Shown here piece after piece: positions 25,384 through 33,962 of a DNA stretch of 64,000 nucleotides (its first letter is position 1; each line of letters opens with the position of its first letter). The notes under the pieces are model-generated. The model worked only from the letters and a program-made list of their open reading frames with translations. It was not told the origin of the DNA and ran no database searches. The position numbers and the translations under genes are program-made. Source of the stretch: JABMMZ01 sp040403495 (lineage in GTDB: Bacteria; Bacteroidota; Bacteroidia; NS11-12g; UBA955); contig JBBAKM010000013.1 in assembly GCA_040403495.1 (NCBI GenBank), forward strand, positions 15,773-79,772. The letters run 5' to 3'.

Positions 25384-26823
25384 ATGTTGCAATTATTAAA
25401 TTATATCAATGGTGAACTTATCAGTCCCCATTCACAACAGTTTATGGACAACTATAATCCCGCCACAGGTAAGGTTTACAGTTTAATTCCTGACAGTGAT
25501 GAAAAGGATGTTGAGGATGCATATCAAGCCGCTAAAAATGCTTTTTTAGCATGGAAAAATACCAGCAATGAAGATCGATTTAAAATTCTTAATAGAATTG
25601 CAGAGTTAATCGATTTAAATAACGATGAGTTAGCCAAAGCGGAAAGTATCGACCAAGGCAAACCACATTGGTTGGCCAAAAATGAAATGATTCGTTCTGC
25701 CCAAAATTTTAGATTTTTTGCAACAGCAGCTATGCAGTTTTCCTCTGAAAGTCATCACATGGAAGGGCATGCTGTTAATTACACACTTCGTCAACCTATT
25801 GGTGTGGTTGCTTGTATCAGTCCTTGGAATTTGCCTTTGTATTTGTTTTCATGGAAAATAGCGCCTGCATTAGCCGCCGGAAATTGTGTGGTCGCAAAAC
25901 CAAGTGAAATTACACCCATGACCGCCTTTATGCTCAGTAAAATTTGTCAAGAGGCTGGTTTGCCAAAAGGTGTTTTGAATATAATCCATGGAATCGGCCC
26001 TAAAGTAGGGAGTGCATTGGTTAGCCATCCTCACATTAAGGCAGTTTCATTTACCGGAGGAACTTCCACAGGTAAACACATTGCCTCAATTGCTGCGCCA
26101 ATGTTCAAAAAATTAAGTTTAGAATTGGGCGGTAAAAATCCATCTATTGTTTTTGCGGATTGTGATTTTGAAAAAGCGGTAAAAACAACGGTTCAATCTT
26201 CTTTTTTGAATCAAGGTGAAATATGTTTATGTGGTTCTAGAATATTAATTGAACGTTCGATATACGATAAATTTAAAGAAGCTTTAATTCAAGAAGTAAA
26301 GCAATTAAAAGTTGGTAATCCTTTGGATAAAGATACCAAAGTTGGAGCTATTGTCAGTCAGTTGCATTACGACAAAGTATTGTCTTACCTTCAGTTAGCC
26401 AAAGAAGAAGGTGGAAATATTTTAACAGGAGGCGAAGCCATACATTTGGAAGGCGATTTAGCAAATGGTTGGTATATAGCGCCAACAATCATTGAGAACC
26501 TTGCGTACGATTGTAGAACCAATACTGAAGAGATTTTTGGCCCTGTTGTTACCATTACTCCGTTTGATAGCGAAGAGGAAGCATTGCAAATGGCTAACTG
26601 CACAGAATACGGATTAGCGTCTATTATTTGGACACAAGACATTACTAGAGCGCACAATTTAGCTGCCCAAATTCAAAGTGGCATTGTTTGGATTAACTGT
26701 TGGTTGTTGCGCGATTTGCGTACACCATTTGGAGGAGTTAAAAACAGTGGAGTAGGCAGAGAAGGCGGTTGGGAAGCGATGAAATTTTTTACAGAACCCA
26801 AAAACGTGTGCATTAAACTATAG
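25384..26823 (+). CDS. NAD-dependent aldehyde dehydrogenase, probably semialdehyde type
   Basis: 479 aa, full-length ALDH. ISPWNLPLYLFSWKIAPALAAGN (cofactor site), FTGGTSTGKHI, catalytic Glu in LELGGKNPSIVF (about residue 253), catalytic Cys in NQGEICLCGSR (about 287), and EEIFGPVVTI. The C-terminal CWLLRDLRTPFGGVKNSGVGREGG pattern resembles 2-aminomuconate- and hydroxymuconate-semialdehyde dehydrogenases, so a role in aromatic or kynurenine catabolism is plausible but not proven. It is followed 9 bases later by meaB and is the first gene of an apparent four-gene run to 29534. Confidence 0.92.
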   Translation: MLQLLNYINGELISPHSQQFMDNYNPATGKVYSLIPDSDEKDVEDAYQAAKNAFLAWKNTSNEDRFKILNRIAELIDLNNDELAKAESIDQGKPHWLAKNEMIRSAQNFRFFATAAMQFSSESHHMEGHAVNYTLRQPIGVVACISPWNLPLYLFSWKIAPALAAGNCVVAKPSEITPMTAFMLSKICQEAGLPKGVLNIIHGIGPKVGSALVSHPHIKAVSFTGGTSTGKHIASIAAPMFKKLSLELGGKNPSIVFADCDFEKAVKTTVQSSFLNQGEICLCGSRILIERSIYDKFKEALIQEVKQLKVGNPLDKDTKVGAIVSQLHYDKVLSYLQLAKEEGGNILTGGEAIHLEGDLANGWYIAPTIIENLAYDCRTNTEEIFGPVVTITPFDSEEEALQMANCTEYGLASIIWTQDITRAHNLAAQIQSGIVWINCWLLRDLRTPFGGVKNSGVGREGGWEAMKFFTEPKNVCIKL

Positions 26824-26832
26824 ATTTTGGAA

Positions 26833-27735
26833 ATGCATACCCAACATACCCATTTGTCTATTCGTGAACCAAGGAAGTTGGCGAGGATGTTGTCTTTGGT
26901 TGAAAATAATTTGCCCGATGGTATTCAGTATTTAAAATCTATAAATATCAGTTCTAAAATACCTTTGATAGGTATTACTGGTCCTCCGGGTGCAGGAAAA
27001 AGCAGTATTGTTAATGCCTTAATTTCACACTTGGTGAAATTGGATTTAAAAATTGGAATACTAGCAGTTGACCCAACTTCTCCTTTTAATTTTGGTTCTT
27101 TGTTAGGTGATAGAATAAGAATGTCCGAGCATTTTAATCATCCCAATGTGTTTATTCGTTCCATCGCCACACGTGGCAGTTTGGGCGGCGTTTCGGCCAA
27201 AATATACGAGATGACCGATGTGATGAAAAGTGCTGATTTTGATGTCATTTTTGTTGAAACGGTTGGTGTTGGACAAAGTGAAGTCGAAATTGCGGGTTTG
27301 GCAGATTCTACCGTGGTGGTTTTGGTGCCCGAAGCAGGAGATGAAGTGCAAACGCTTAAAAGTGGATTGATGGAAATAGCGGAATTGTTTGTAGTGAATA
27401 AAGCCGACCGCGATGGGGCTGATGTTTTTATTAAAAATTTAAACGCCTTGGTCCATCAACATCCCAAATCGGTTTGGAACATTCCTGTTTTGAAAACAAT
27501 AGCAACAACCAATAATGGAATAGATGAGTTGTGGCAAGCCTTAAGTCAGCACCATGCACTGAATTTGGTAAGCGAGAGAAAATGGCAACTCATGACAGAT
27601 AAAGCGTTTCATTTAATCCTAAATGAAAGAATGAAAGACATAGATAAATACAAACTTAATCAACAATTGATTGAAGAATCAAACAAAAGTGATTTTAATT
27701 TGTATCAATTTATTGATAAGTATTATAAAAAATAA
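26833..27735 (+). CDS. meaB: MeaB/ArgK-type G3E GTPase (methylmalonyl-CoA mutase chaperone family)
   Basis: About 300 aa. P-loop GPPGAGKSSIVN (near residue 50), AVDPTSPFNFGSLLGDRIRM, FVETVGVGQSEVEIAGLAD (G3 region) and NKADRDGA (G4). The family guards or reloads adenosylcobalamin in methylmalonyl-CoA mutase. No mutase gene is in this window, so the partner must be elsewhere. I chose ATG 26833; an in-frame TTG at 26827 adds two residues. The stop (27733-27735) abuts the start of the flavoprotein gene. Confidence 0.93.
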   Translation: MHTQHTHLSIREPRKLARMLSLVENNLPDGIQYLKSINISSKIPLIGITGPPGAGKSSIVNALISHLVKLDLKIGILAVDPTSPFNFGSLLGDRIRMSEHFNHPNVFIRSIATRGSLGGVSAKIYEMTDVMKSADFDVIFVETVGVGQSEVEIAGLADSTVVVLVPEAGDEVQTLKSGLMEIAELFVVNKADRDGADVFIKNLNALVHQHPKSVWNIPVLKTIATTNNGIDELWQALSQHHALNLVSERKWQLMTDKAFHLILNERMKDIDKYKLNQQLIEESNKSDFNLYQFIDKYYKK

Positions 27736-28311
27736 ATGGTAACAATTTTAAGTGGGTCTCCCCGAAAAAATAGCAATACGCTAAGAGTAGCGAAAGCAAT
27801 CAAAGAACAATTACTTCAACTCAATCCTGAAACGAATTGTGAAATAATAGATTTTCACGACTATGATGTTCCTAACTATAACCAAACTCCTGTTGATGTA
27901 AATCAATTGAGCCCTTGGCAACAGTTAGTGATAGATTCAATGTCGTCTTCGAATCTTGTTTTTGTGTTAACACCTGAGTACAATTGGATGCCTAGTGCAG
28001 AATTGCTCCAATTTATCCATGTATTTGGTGCTCCCAAATACAAAGCAATATGGGAAAATAAAGTGTTTGCAACTTGCGGAACATCCTCAGGAAGAGGCGG
28101 AAGAATGCCGGCGGTTCAGTTGTCAAATACAATCAACAAAGTTTTAAACGTATTTAATTTCGAAAGTTTTGTAAGTGCTAAAATGTTCGAATCACAGTTT
28201 ACTGACAAAGCGTTAGATGAAAATGGACTTTCTTTAGGTAACGAAGAATACAATAAAGGCTTACTGACCTTTGTTGACTACAATTTAAAAATTACACAAC
28301 GCTGGCATTAA
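27736..28311 (+). CDS. NAD(P)H-dependent FMN reductase / flavodoxin-fold protein
   Basis: 191 aa. LSGSPRKNSNTLRVAKAI is the phosphate-binding loop of the NADPH-dependent FMN reductase family. VFVLTPEYNWMPSAELLQFI corresponds to the YN flavin loop and ATCGTSSGRGGR to the third flavin contact. Cytoplasmic; substrate unknown (quinone, azo or chromate reductases belong here). It is contiguous with meaB and its stop overlaps the next start by one base (TAATG). Confidence 0.88.
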   Translation: MVTILSGSPRKNSNTLRVAKAIKEQLLQLNPETNCEIIDFHDYDVPNYNQTPVDVNQLSPWQQLVIDSMSSSNLVFVLTPEYNWMPSAELLQFIHVFGAPKYKAIWENKVFATCGTSSGRGGRMPAVQLSNTINKVLNVFNFESFVSAKMFESQFTDKALDENGLSLGNEEYNKGLLTFVDYNLKITQRWH

Positions 28312-29534
28312 TGAGGATTTATGCCGTTATATGGTCCATTTTAATAGCCTTAAGTGCAAATGCACAAGGTTATTATATACATAGAGATACGGTGATTTTA
28401 CCTCCTTATTCAGATTTTTTGATGGGATTTGATAAGGACTTTAATGCATTGACAATACAGTCGGAAAGTGAGATAGATTGGTCGGGCATTCAGGTTGTTG
28501 TTGGAAATAGTAATGGAGGTTTTGATACCATGTCCCCTCAGCAAGATGAGCATTTGGAGAGGGTGCAATGCAATTTATTGTTGTTTGAAAATCAGCGTTA
28601 TTTTTCTATACTCACAACTACAAATGTTGAATTGGTTTTAATTTTTCAATATGTTGAACCATTGGACAATTCCTTGCCAAAGCCTTTTATAAAAAGAAGT
28701 TTATGCAACGAGCCTTCTGCAATTATTATGCAGTCGGAGTGGAGGCAGGGTTTAGATGCACCCATTCCCGGTCGGGTTTCAACCCCAACTAAACATTGTA
28801 TTGTTCATCACTCAGCAGGAGGAAATGGTCAGTCAGATTTCACACAATTGGTGAGGTCGTATTATGTTCAACATACCCAAGTGAATGGGTGGGACGATAT
28901 TGGATACAACTATTTAATAGCAGCAGATGGTAGAATTTATGCTGGCCGTGACCCCGAAAAGCAAGAAATAAGTCAAGATCAAGTTTTAGGGGCACATTTT
29001 TGTGCAAAAAATACAGGAACAATGGGTGTTTGTCTCATTGGGGATTACACCTCGGTTACACCTAGTAACGCCATGATGTCTGCTTTAGAGCATTTGCTGA
29101 CTTGGAAAATGGTAAAAGATACCTTATCTCCTTTAGGGAAATTTAATCATCCTAATCCACAAGGAGATTTGTTGGATGCAATTGCAGGGCATCGCCAAGG
29201 ATGTGCCACAGAATGTCCGGGAACACAAGTGTATAATAGGTTGGCAACGTTAAGAAATGTTGTTTACAGTCACTATGTAAGTTGTTTACCATTCGTTAAC
29301 ACAAAGTCAATTTGGGTTCAAACCCAAAGATATTTGATAAGTAATCCAAGTTCAGGGGCGTTAAAAATCAATCCAGAATATGCCGATGAGATTGCTGAAA
29401 TAACCTTAGTGGACTCAAAAGGAAGAACGATTGATGCAAAAGAGCACAATAATCTAAATAGCGGTTTCTACATGGTAATATTTCATTTAAAAAATGGAAC
29501 CATTGTTTGTGAGAAGTTGGTGGTTGATTTTTAA
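28311..29534 (+). CDS. Secreted N-acetylmuramoyl-L-alanine amidase (Amidase_2/PGRP) with T9SS-type C-terminus
   Basis: 407 aa. Signal peptide MRIYAVIWSILIALSANAQ. The amidase domain (about residues 155-320) shows zinc ligands in CIVHHSAGG and AGHRQGCATECPG, with WDDIGYNYLI and GRIYAGRD as in peptidoglycan-recognition amidases. The last 75 residues (LISNPSSGALKINPE ... NSGFYMVIFHLKNG) fit a type A sorting domain. It probably cleaves peptidoglycan stem peptides from outside, as a defence against or predation on other bacteria, or in turnover. Last gene before the repeat-rich gap. Confidence 0.92.
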   Translation: MRIYAVIWSILIALSANAQGYYIHRDTVILPPYSDFLMGFDKDFNALTIQSESEIDWSGIQVVVGNSNGGFDTMSPQQDEHLERVQCNLLLFENQRYFSILTTTNVELVLIFQYVEPLDNSLPKPFIKRSLCNEPSAIIMQSEWRQGLDAPIPGRVSTPTKHCIVHHSAGGNGQSDFTQLVRSYYVQHTQVNGWDDIGYNYLIAADGRIYAGRDPEKQEISQDQVLGAHFCAKNTGTMGVCLIGDYTSVTPSNAMMSALEHLLTWKMVKDTLSPLGKFNHPNPQGDLLDAIAGHRQGCATECPGTQVYNRLATLRNVVYSHYVSCLPFVNTKSIWVQTQRYLISNPSSGALKINPEYADEIAEITLVDSKGRTIDAKEHNNLNSGFYMVIFHLKNGTIVCEKLVVDF

Positions 29535-29550
29535 TTTTACTTGTCACCCA

Positions 29551-29574
29551 CTAGGCTGAGCCTAGTCAAGTGAG
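29551..29574. repeat. Palindrome CTAGGCT-G-AGCCTAG and dispersed-repeat remnant
   Basis: CTAGGCTGAGCCTAG (29551-29565) is a perfect palindrome around G, and is followed by TCAAGTGAGG. GAGCCTAGTCA-GTGAG recurs at 29748-29764. Confidence 0.6.
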
Positions 29575-29603
29575 GTTATCGAAGGATGATTAGTTGTTTA
29601 GAG

Positions 29604-29719
29604 GGTTTAATTGGTTTAAAGGGTTTAGATTGTTTAGATGTTTCACGCCTTTTAGAGTGATTGTTACATTGTTGTATTGTTTAATTGTTTAGGTGTTGAG
29701 AAGGTTTAATTGGTTTAAA
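29604..29719 (+). repeat. Pair of 17-bp direct repeats
   Basis: GGTTTAATTGGTTTAAA occurs identically at 29604-29620 and 29703-29719, 99 bases apart. Each copy is followed within 4-21 bases by a TTTCACGC word. Confidence 0.65.
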
Positions 29720-30003
29720 TAGTTTCACGCCGTTCAGCGTTGCCCTTGAGCCTAGTCACGTGAGTGAGTTTATGCTGAATAGTACAGAAGGGTGTCAAAA
29801 GGTTTTATCTCGAATTTTTTCACGCTGTGCAGCGTTAGGTTATTGTTAGAGACTCCATGCTTGGATTCTTTAACAATAATAGTGTATTTTATGGAGAAGC
29901 CTCGTAACTCAGCCGCACGGGAGTAAATTATAAGGCGTTCTTAAAGTTAAAGATTTTAATAAAATAAAAACTTAATATTATAACGTCAACCTTGCGGAGG
30001 CGT

Positions 30004-30086
30004 CCACGAATGGCGCGAAATTTCAATTTGACAGCTTTGGGGAGCTGCTGTGTGTGTTAAGGCAAATTGAAGTTTTTCATTCGTGG
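30004..30086. repeat. 83-bp imperfect palindromic element
   Basis: CCACGAATG (30004-30012) pairs with CATTCGTGG (30078-30086). Inside it TTCAATTTG (30022-30030) pairs with CAAATTGAA (30063-30071), and CAGCT (30032-30036) pairs with AGCTG (30043-30047). This nested structure has no T run and looks like a mobile or structured repeat, not a terminator. Confidence 0.6.
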
Positions 30087-30314
30087 TGGGCTTTTTGCCC
30101 TACTTTTTTCCCATAAAACCACGCAGTCGCAGCGAAGCTAAAGTAGGAAGAAAAAAACTAAAAATGAATAAAAATATTGTAGTAAAACCGAAATTTATTG
30201 AAATTAAACATTTATGTAACGAACAACGCTGTCGGAAAAGAGATGTTTCCTTCGTCGACATGACAGACTTGAAAAAATTAATAGTTATAAATTAACAATT
30301 AACCGAAAAACCTA

Positions 30315-31052
30315 TTATTTCGAAACTTTCAACTGATTAAGATACATTTTTACAGTATTGTCGATGCCATATTCAAGGGCATCACAAATCAATGCATGCC
30401 CAATACTTACTTCAAGTAGTCCAGAAATATTTTGGGCAAAATAATTCAAGTTATTTAAGTCCAAATCATGACCTGCATTAATGCCTAATCCTAGTTTGTT
30501 AGCAGCTTCTGCTGTTTGAATATACGGTGCTATTGCTGCTTTTGGGTCTTGGAAATACTGATTGGCGTATGCTTCGGTATATAACTCAATTCTATCGGTC
30601 CCTGTGGCGTGAGCACTTTCAACAAAAGAGGGGTCAGGATTCAGAAAAATACTGGTTCTAATGTTGGCATTTTTGAATGTTGCAATCACAGACTTAAGAA
30701 AGTCGAGGTGTGTAATAGTGTCCCATCCATTGTTACTTGTTAATACATGAGGAGGGTCGGGTACCAAAGTAGCTTGTTCTGGTTTTACATCAAGAACCAT
30801 TTCAATAAAAGAGTCGCTAGGGTAGCCTTCAATATTAAACTCAGTTTTTACAGTTTTTTTTAAGTCATAAACATCCGAAAATCTAATGTGTCTCTCATCG
30901 GGACGGGGATGAATGGTGATGCCATGCGCTCCCAAATCTTCAATTCTTTTGGCAAAATATAATAAATTAGGATTGTTGCCGCCACGCGCATTGCGAATTG
31001 TAGCAAGTTTATTGATATTGACACTTAGTTTTGTCTGATTTATAATTGACAT
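30315..31052 (-). CDS. pdxJ: Pyridoxine 5'-phosphate synthase
   Basis: Condenses 3-amino-2-oxopropyl phosphate with 1-deoxyxylulose 5-phosphate, the last step of DXP-dependent vitamin B6 synthesis. 245 aa TIM barrel. Signatures: LSVNINKLATIRNARGGNNPN at the N-terminus, GAHGITIHPRPDERHI, a VDP-like ATLVPDPP segment, ELYTEAYA, and GINAGHDLDLNNL near the C-terminus. The gene starts 13 bases inside the end of the upstream helix-hairpin-helix gene. Confidence 0.96.
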   Translation of the reverse strand: MSIINQTKLSVNINKLATIRNARGGNNPNLLYFAKRIEDLGAHGITIHPRPDERHIRFSDVYDLKKTVKTEFNIEGYPSDSFIEMVLDVKPEQATLVPDPPHVLTSNNGWDTITHLDFLKSVIATFKNANIRTSIFLNPDPSFVESAHATGTDRIELYTEAYANQYFQDPKAAIAPYIQTAEAANKLGLGINAGHDLDLNNLNYFAQNISGLLEVSIGHALICDALEYGIDNTVKMYLNQLKVSK

Positions 31053-33055
31053 GTTAGTTGGATATTAAATTGATTGATTTTGTTACTATTAATTTGATCA
31101 TTTCCCGAACCTATAAACGTTTTATCATCGTAATATGTTTGGGCAAATTTAAACCATATTTGTGAGTATGAATTAAGTTTAATTTTAGTCAATAGGTAAA
31201 CACGTGTTCCACTGTTTTGAAATGCCAAAACATTGTATGTGTAAGGTAAGTCGTTTTCGAAAACATAAATGCGGCTGTTAAAGTCGGATGTGTTGAAATA
31301 TTGGTATCTCGCGGTAATGTTGATGCGATTGTTGAGCTGACATCTAAGGTCTTGGTAGATGATAAGCCCCTTTTGTGGTGCTTGGTTTTCTATGTTATAC
31401 CACACTTGTTCTACTCGGTTTCTGAGGGTGATTTTATCAGATAAAATGGACTCTAAGTGAAAACGAATGGATTGCCTTTTGTGCATTACTATTCGAGAAA
31501 TAGGAGAGTTGTCGTTTTGGTTTTTCTGTTGATTCTCTTGTTTTAAACGAATTGAATATTGGTATTTTTTTCTTTTTGTAAAGTGATATTCAATCATATA
31601 GTCTCTTCCATGAGAGGGGGCACTTGTTTGGAATTTCAACCAATCAAATTGATAATAATCGGCATAAGCGTTAATGCTATGGTTTTTTTGTGGATTAAGT
31701 TCTAAACCTAAAAAAAGTCCTTTTTCATTGCTGTTTCTGGTATTTTCGCCAAAAGCATTGGTGTATAAAGAAACATGATTTTCTTGGTAATGTCTATACA
31801 AGGCGCTGAGATTCATTTTTTTATCCAGAGCTAATACGATGCCATTAACGCTTGATATTTTCCCCGACTTGTGGTTTGTGGAGAATTCACCAAACGCAAT
31901 TCCATTTTTGATGCTCGTTCTGTAGTCGACTCCCATGTTAATGCTTTTGCCATGATTGTATGAAAGGAGCTCATAAGGTCTCAATTCAGAGTTTGAAGGC
32001 GGTTTGTTGAATGAAGAGTGAACCGCAGTAAATCCTAGTTTGCTTGATTTAATTTGGGTGTTTATGTTTAAGCCATAAATGCTTGCTTTTAGAGAGTTTT
32101 TGTTGGAGAGTTCATTAAGATTTCTATACAAGCCTGTCACAATAAAACTTTCAAATGTTTGTTGGTCAGAGATTCTAGCATCTATCTTTTGATTCGAAGA
32201 AAAGAGGTTTACTTCGGTTTTTTTACTCAATGAAAACCTTGCGGCGGCTCCCCTCAATAAGAGATTTTCATTGAAAGAGCGTGAAACCCTAAAGCCATTT
32301 TGAACCCTCAATGAACTGGAAATGTTGTTTGATTTGCCAAAAGCGAGTCCAGTGCCAAAAGTCAATCCTTGGCCAAAATGGGCTTGATAATCGCCTAATA
32401 TAAAATGTTTCAATTTGCCAATATTTTGAGCTTGAAAATAGGTGCTTACAAATCCATTTTTTAGGAGTTCACCAGCATCTTTTTCGCTGTTAATGCCAAA
32501 AGATATTTTTGAGTTTATGCGTGAATTGACTCTCAGAACAAGTCTATTGGGACTTCCTTGGTATTTGTTGGGGTTTGAATTGGGGTATAAATAACCTTCG
32601 CTTTTTTGAAGCGTTCTGTAAGTTTGAACACTAATGGTATGTGAGGGTGACTCAGGTTTGAAAACAGATTTCAATGAAGGCATTGAGGGTTCAAAAATAA
32701 CAAACAAACTAAGGAAATCTATGTCAGTGACTGTAAATCCCTCAATTGTTTGCAATTCATACTTGTTTTTTACAGCACCATAAAGAGCCCGATGTTCTGA
32801 GATAGATTGTATTTTGAGTGGTGAAATACATGGAATTTTATACAATTCATTAAGGTCAGAGGTGTTTATATTAATAGGATGTTTGATGTAAAATTGAACT
32901 TGTTCGTATAAGTCATTTAAGTCGTCGCTAGTTTCACTGTTTTCTATCATAGCTTCTATGATGAGCAGGGCACGATTGTTTAAGTCTTGACCCACAACAG
33001 ATGAGGGTAAGAAGAATAGTAAAGTGCTTATGAGAATGAATCTATTTATTGCCAA
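31040..33055 (-). CDS. Helix-hairpin-helix protein with predicted outer-membrane barrel
   Basis: 671 aa. Signal peptide MAINRFILISTLLFFLPSSVVGQ. Residues about 55-125 carry ComEA-like helix-hairpin-helix units (ININTSDLNELYKIPCISPLKIQSI, then YELQTIEGFTVTDIDFLSLF), although the glycine of the first hairpin is Cys (PCIS). From about 150 to the end the protein is rich in alternating polar/hydrophobic strands with aromatic belts (LVLRVNSRINSKISFGINSEK, FILGDYQAHFGQGLTFGTG) and ends FNIQLTCQL, as in outer-membrane barrels. Its start overlaps the PorV-like gene by 14 bases. HHH domains bind DNA, so a DNA-uptake channel is conceivable, but this is inference. Confidence 0.75.
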   Translation of the reverse strand: MAINRFILISTLLFFLPSSVVGQDLNNRALLIIEAMIENSETSDDLNDLYEQVQFYIKHPININTSDLNELYKIPCISPLKIQSISEHRALYGAVKNKYELQTIEGFTVTDIDFLSLFVIFEPSMPSLKSVFKPESPSHTISVQTYRTLQKSEGYLYPNSNPNKYQGSPNRLVLRVNSRINSKISFGINSEKDAGELLKNGFVSTYFQAQNIGKLKHFILGDYQAHFGQGLTFGTGLAFGKSNNISSSLRVQNGFRVSRSFNENLLLRGAAARFSLSKKTEVNLFSSNQKIDARISDQQTFESFIVTGLYRNLNELSNKNSLKASIYGLNINTQIKSSKLGFTAVHSSFNKPPSNSELRPYELLSYNHGKSINMGVDYRTSIKNGIAFGEFSTNHKSGKISSVNGIVLALDKKMNLSALYRHYQENHVSLYTNAFGENTRNSNEKGLFLGLELNPQKNHSINAYADYYQFDWLKFQTSAPSHGRDYMIEYHFTKRKKYQYSIRLKQENQQKNQNDNSPISRIVMHKRQSIRFHLESILSDKITLRNRVEQVWYNIENQAPQKGLIIYQDLRCQLNNRINITARYQYFNTSDFNSRIYVFENDLPYTYNVLAFQNSGTRVYLLTKIKLNSYSQIWFKFAQTYYDDKTFIGSGNDQINSNKINQFNIQLTCQL

Positions 33056-33860
33056 ATTCGAATATAAAACTAAGCGTGTTACTAATTCCTAAAGTTTGGT
33101 GAATACTAGAAGCAAATTCAAATTGGCATTTTTTGTAGAGGTATCCCAAGCCAAAGTTAAAGCTTGGTTGAAGTGTAGAAATACCTACACGCCATTGCAA
33201 GTGAGGGTGCGATTGGTAGTCGGCCCCAATTTTGAAGTTGGGATTGAAGTTGGTATTTTTTTCGAGTTCGCTCAAAAGGTTCACTTTTTTATTGAGCTTG
33301 TATTTGAGCCCAAAACGGATGGTTTTACTGAGTCTTTCCTCATTCATTGGATTGATTTTGCTTGAAAATGGGTTAGAGACAACGAAAGCGGTTTGGATAA
33401 ATTCACTGAGTTGACTAGTCAGGCTGAATTCCATAGTTTGTGATTGCGAACTGCCATAATTTTGAATAGCAAATCGGTGGTGATTAAAGCTTAAGCCTAT
33501 GGAAAGTAAGGGGTGAACTTTTTGGGCAAATTGAAGACCTATAATTTGATCGTTTAATACGGCATAGCTATTGGAGAAATATTTAAATCCGTAACCCGAT
33601 TTTTTATAAGGGATAGTAACACAGAGAGCGGACTGATTAAAAGATTGAATTGCAAATTTATTTTGGACAGACAATCCAAATTGAGGTTTTTTACAATCAG
33701 GAATAAGTGAGGCGTTGTGATGGGCGCTAAAGGCATTGTTATTAAAAAGACCTATGCCACCTACAGCTTGAGAATAGGCGCCAACTGGAGGGTAGTATCC
33801 AAGTGGATAAACATTGGTTAATGAGATTAAAATACTACAAAATAGTAATGTTTTTAACAT
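33042..33860 (-). CDS. PorV/PorQ-like small outer-membrane barrel protein
   Basis: 272 aa from ATG 33860 (a TTG at 33872 would add four residues). Signal-like MLKTLLFCSILISLTNVYPLG, then PPVGAYSQAVGGIGLFNNNAFSAHHNASL, which matches the start of PorV/PorQ/UPF0164-type FadL-like barrels, then about ten amphipathic strands ending LSFIFEFGNK. PorV-type proteins act as shuttles or accessories in T9SS. Overlap with the HHH-barrel gene (14 bases) implies they work together. Confidence 0.75.
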   Translation of the reverse strand: MLKTLLFCSILISLTNVYPLGYYPPVGAYSQAVGGIGLFNNNAFSAHHNASLIPDCKKPQFGLSVQNKFAIQSFNQSALCVTIPYKKSGYGFKYFSNSYAVLNDQIIGLQFAQKVHPLLSIGLSFNHHRFAIQNYGSSQSQTMEFSLTSQLSEFIQTAFVVSNPFSSKINPMNEERLSKTIRFGLKYKLNKKVNLLSELEKNTNFNPNFKIGADYQSHPHLQWRVGISTLQPSFNFGLGYLYKKCQFEFASSIHQTLGISNTLSFIFEFGNK

Positions 33861-33939
33861 AGCTTTAAGCAATTATAGTAGAAAAAAAATCAATTCCATA
33901 ATTTATCTAATTTTTTATGGAAGTTTGAAACAAAGGGAT

Positions 33940-33947
33940 TAATTTTG
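33940..33947 (+). promoter_or_regulatory. -7 box for the RCK-domain gene
   Basis: TAATTTTG ends 15 bases before the ATG at 33963. Confidence 0.45.
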
Positions 33948-33962
33948 CTTTAATAAATTAAA

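Larger units (their letters stand above)
29535..30314. other. Repeat-rich intergenic region, no supported gene
   Basis: 780 bases made largely of small repeats: 17-bp direct repeats GGTTTAATTGGTTTAAA (29604, 29703), three TTTCACGC words (29641, 29723, 29818), GAGCCTAGTCA(A/C)GTGAG twice (29558, 29748), a long imperfect hairpin (30004-30086), and a GAGATGTTTCCTTCGTCGACATGACAGA-like tail near 30239-30266 that resembles dispersed repeats of the phylum. Open frames here lack protein-like composition. Confidence 0.75.

Noticed and set aside
30083..30295. 70-aa plus-strand frame MVGFLPYFFPIKPRSRSEAKVG
   Set aside because: It overlaps repeat-rich intergenic DNA and a hairpin arm, has no domain, and its latter part matches a repeat-like GTCGACATGACAGA tail. 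No support as a gene.
29535..30314. CRISPR-like array
   Set aside because: Repeats are few, of different families, unequally spaced and lack conserved spacer length; no cas genes in the window.
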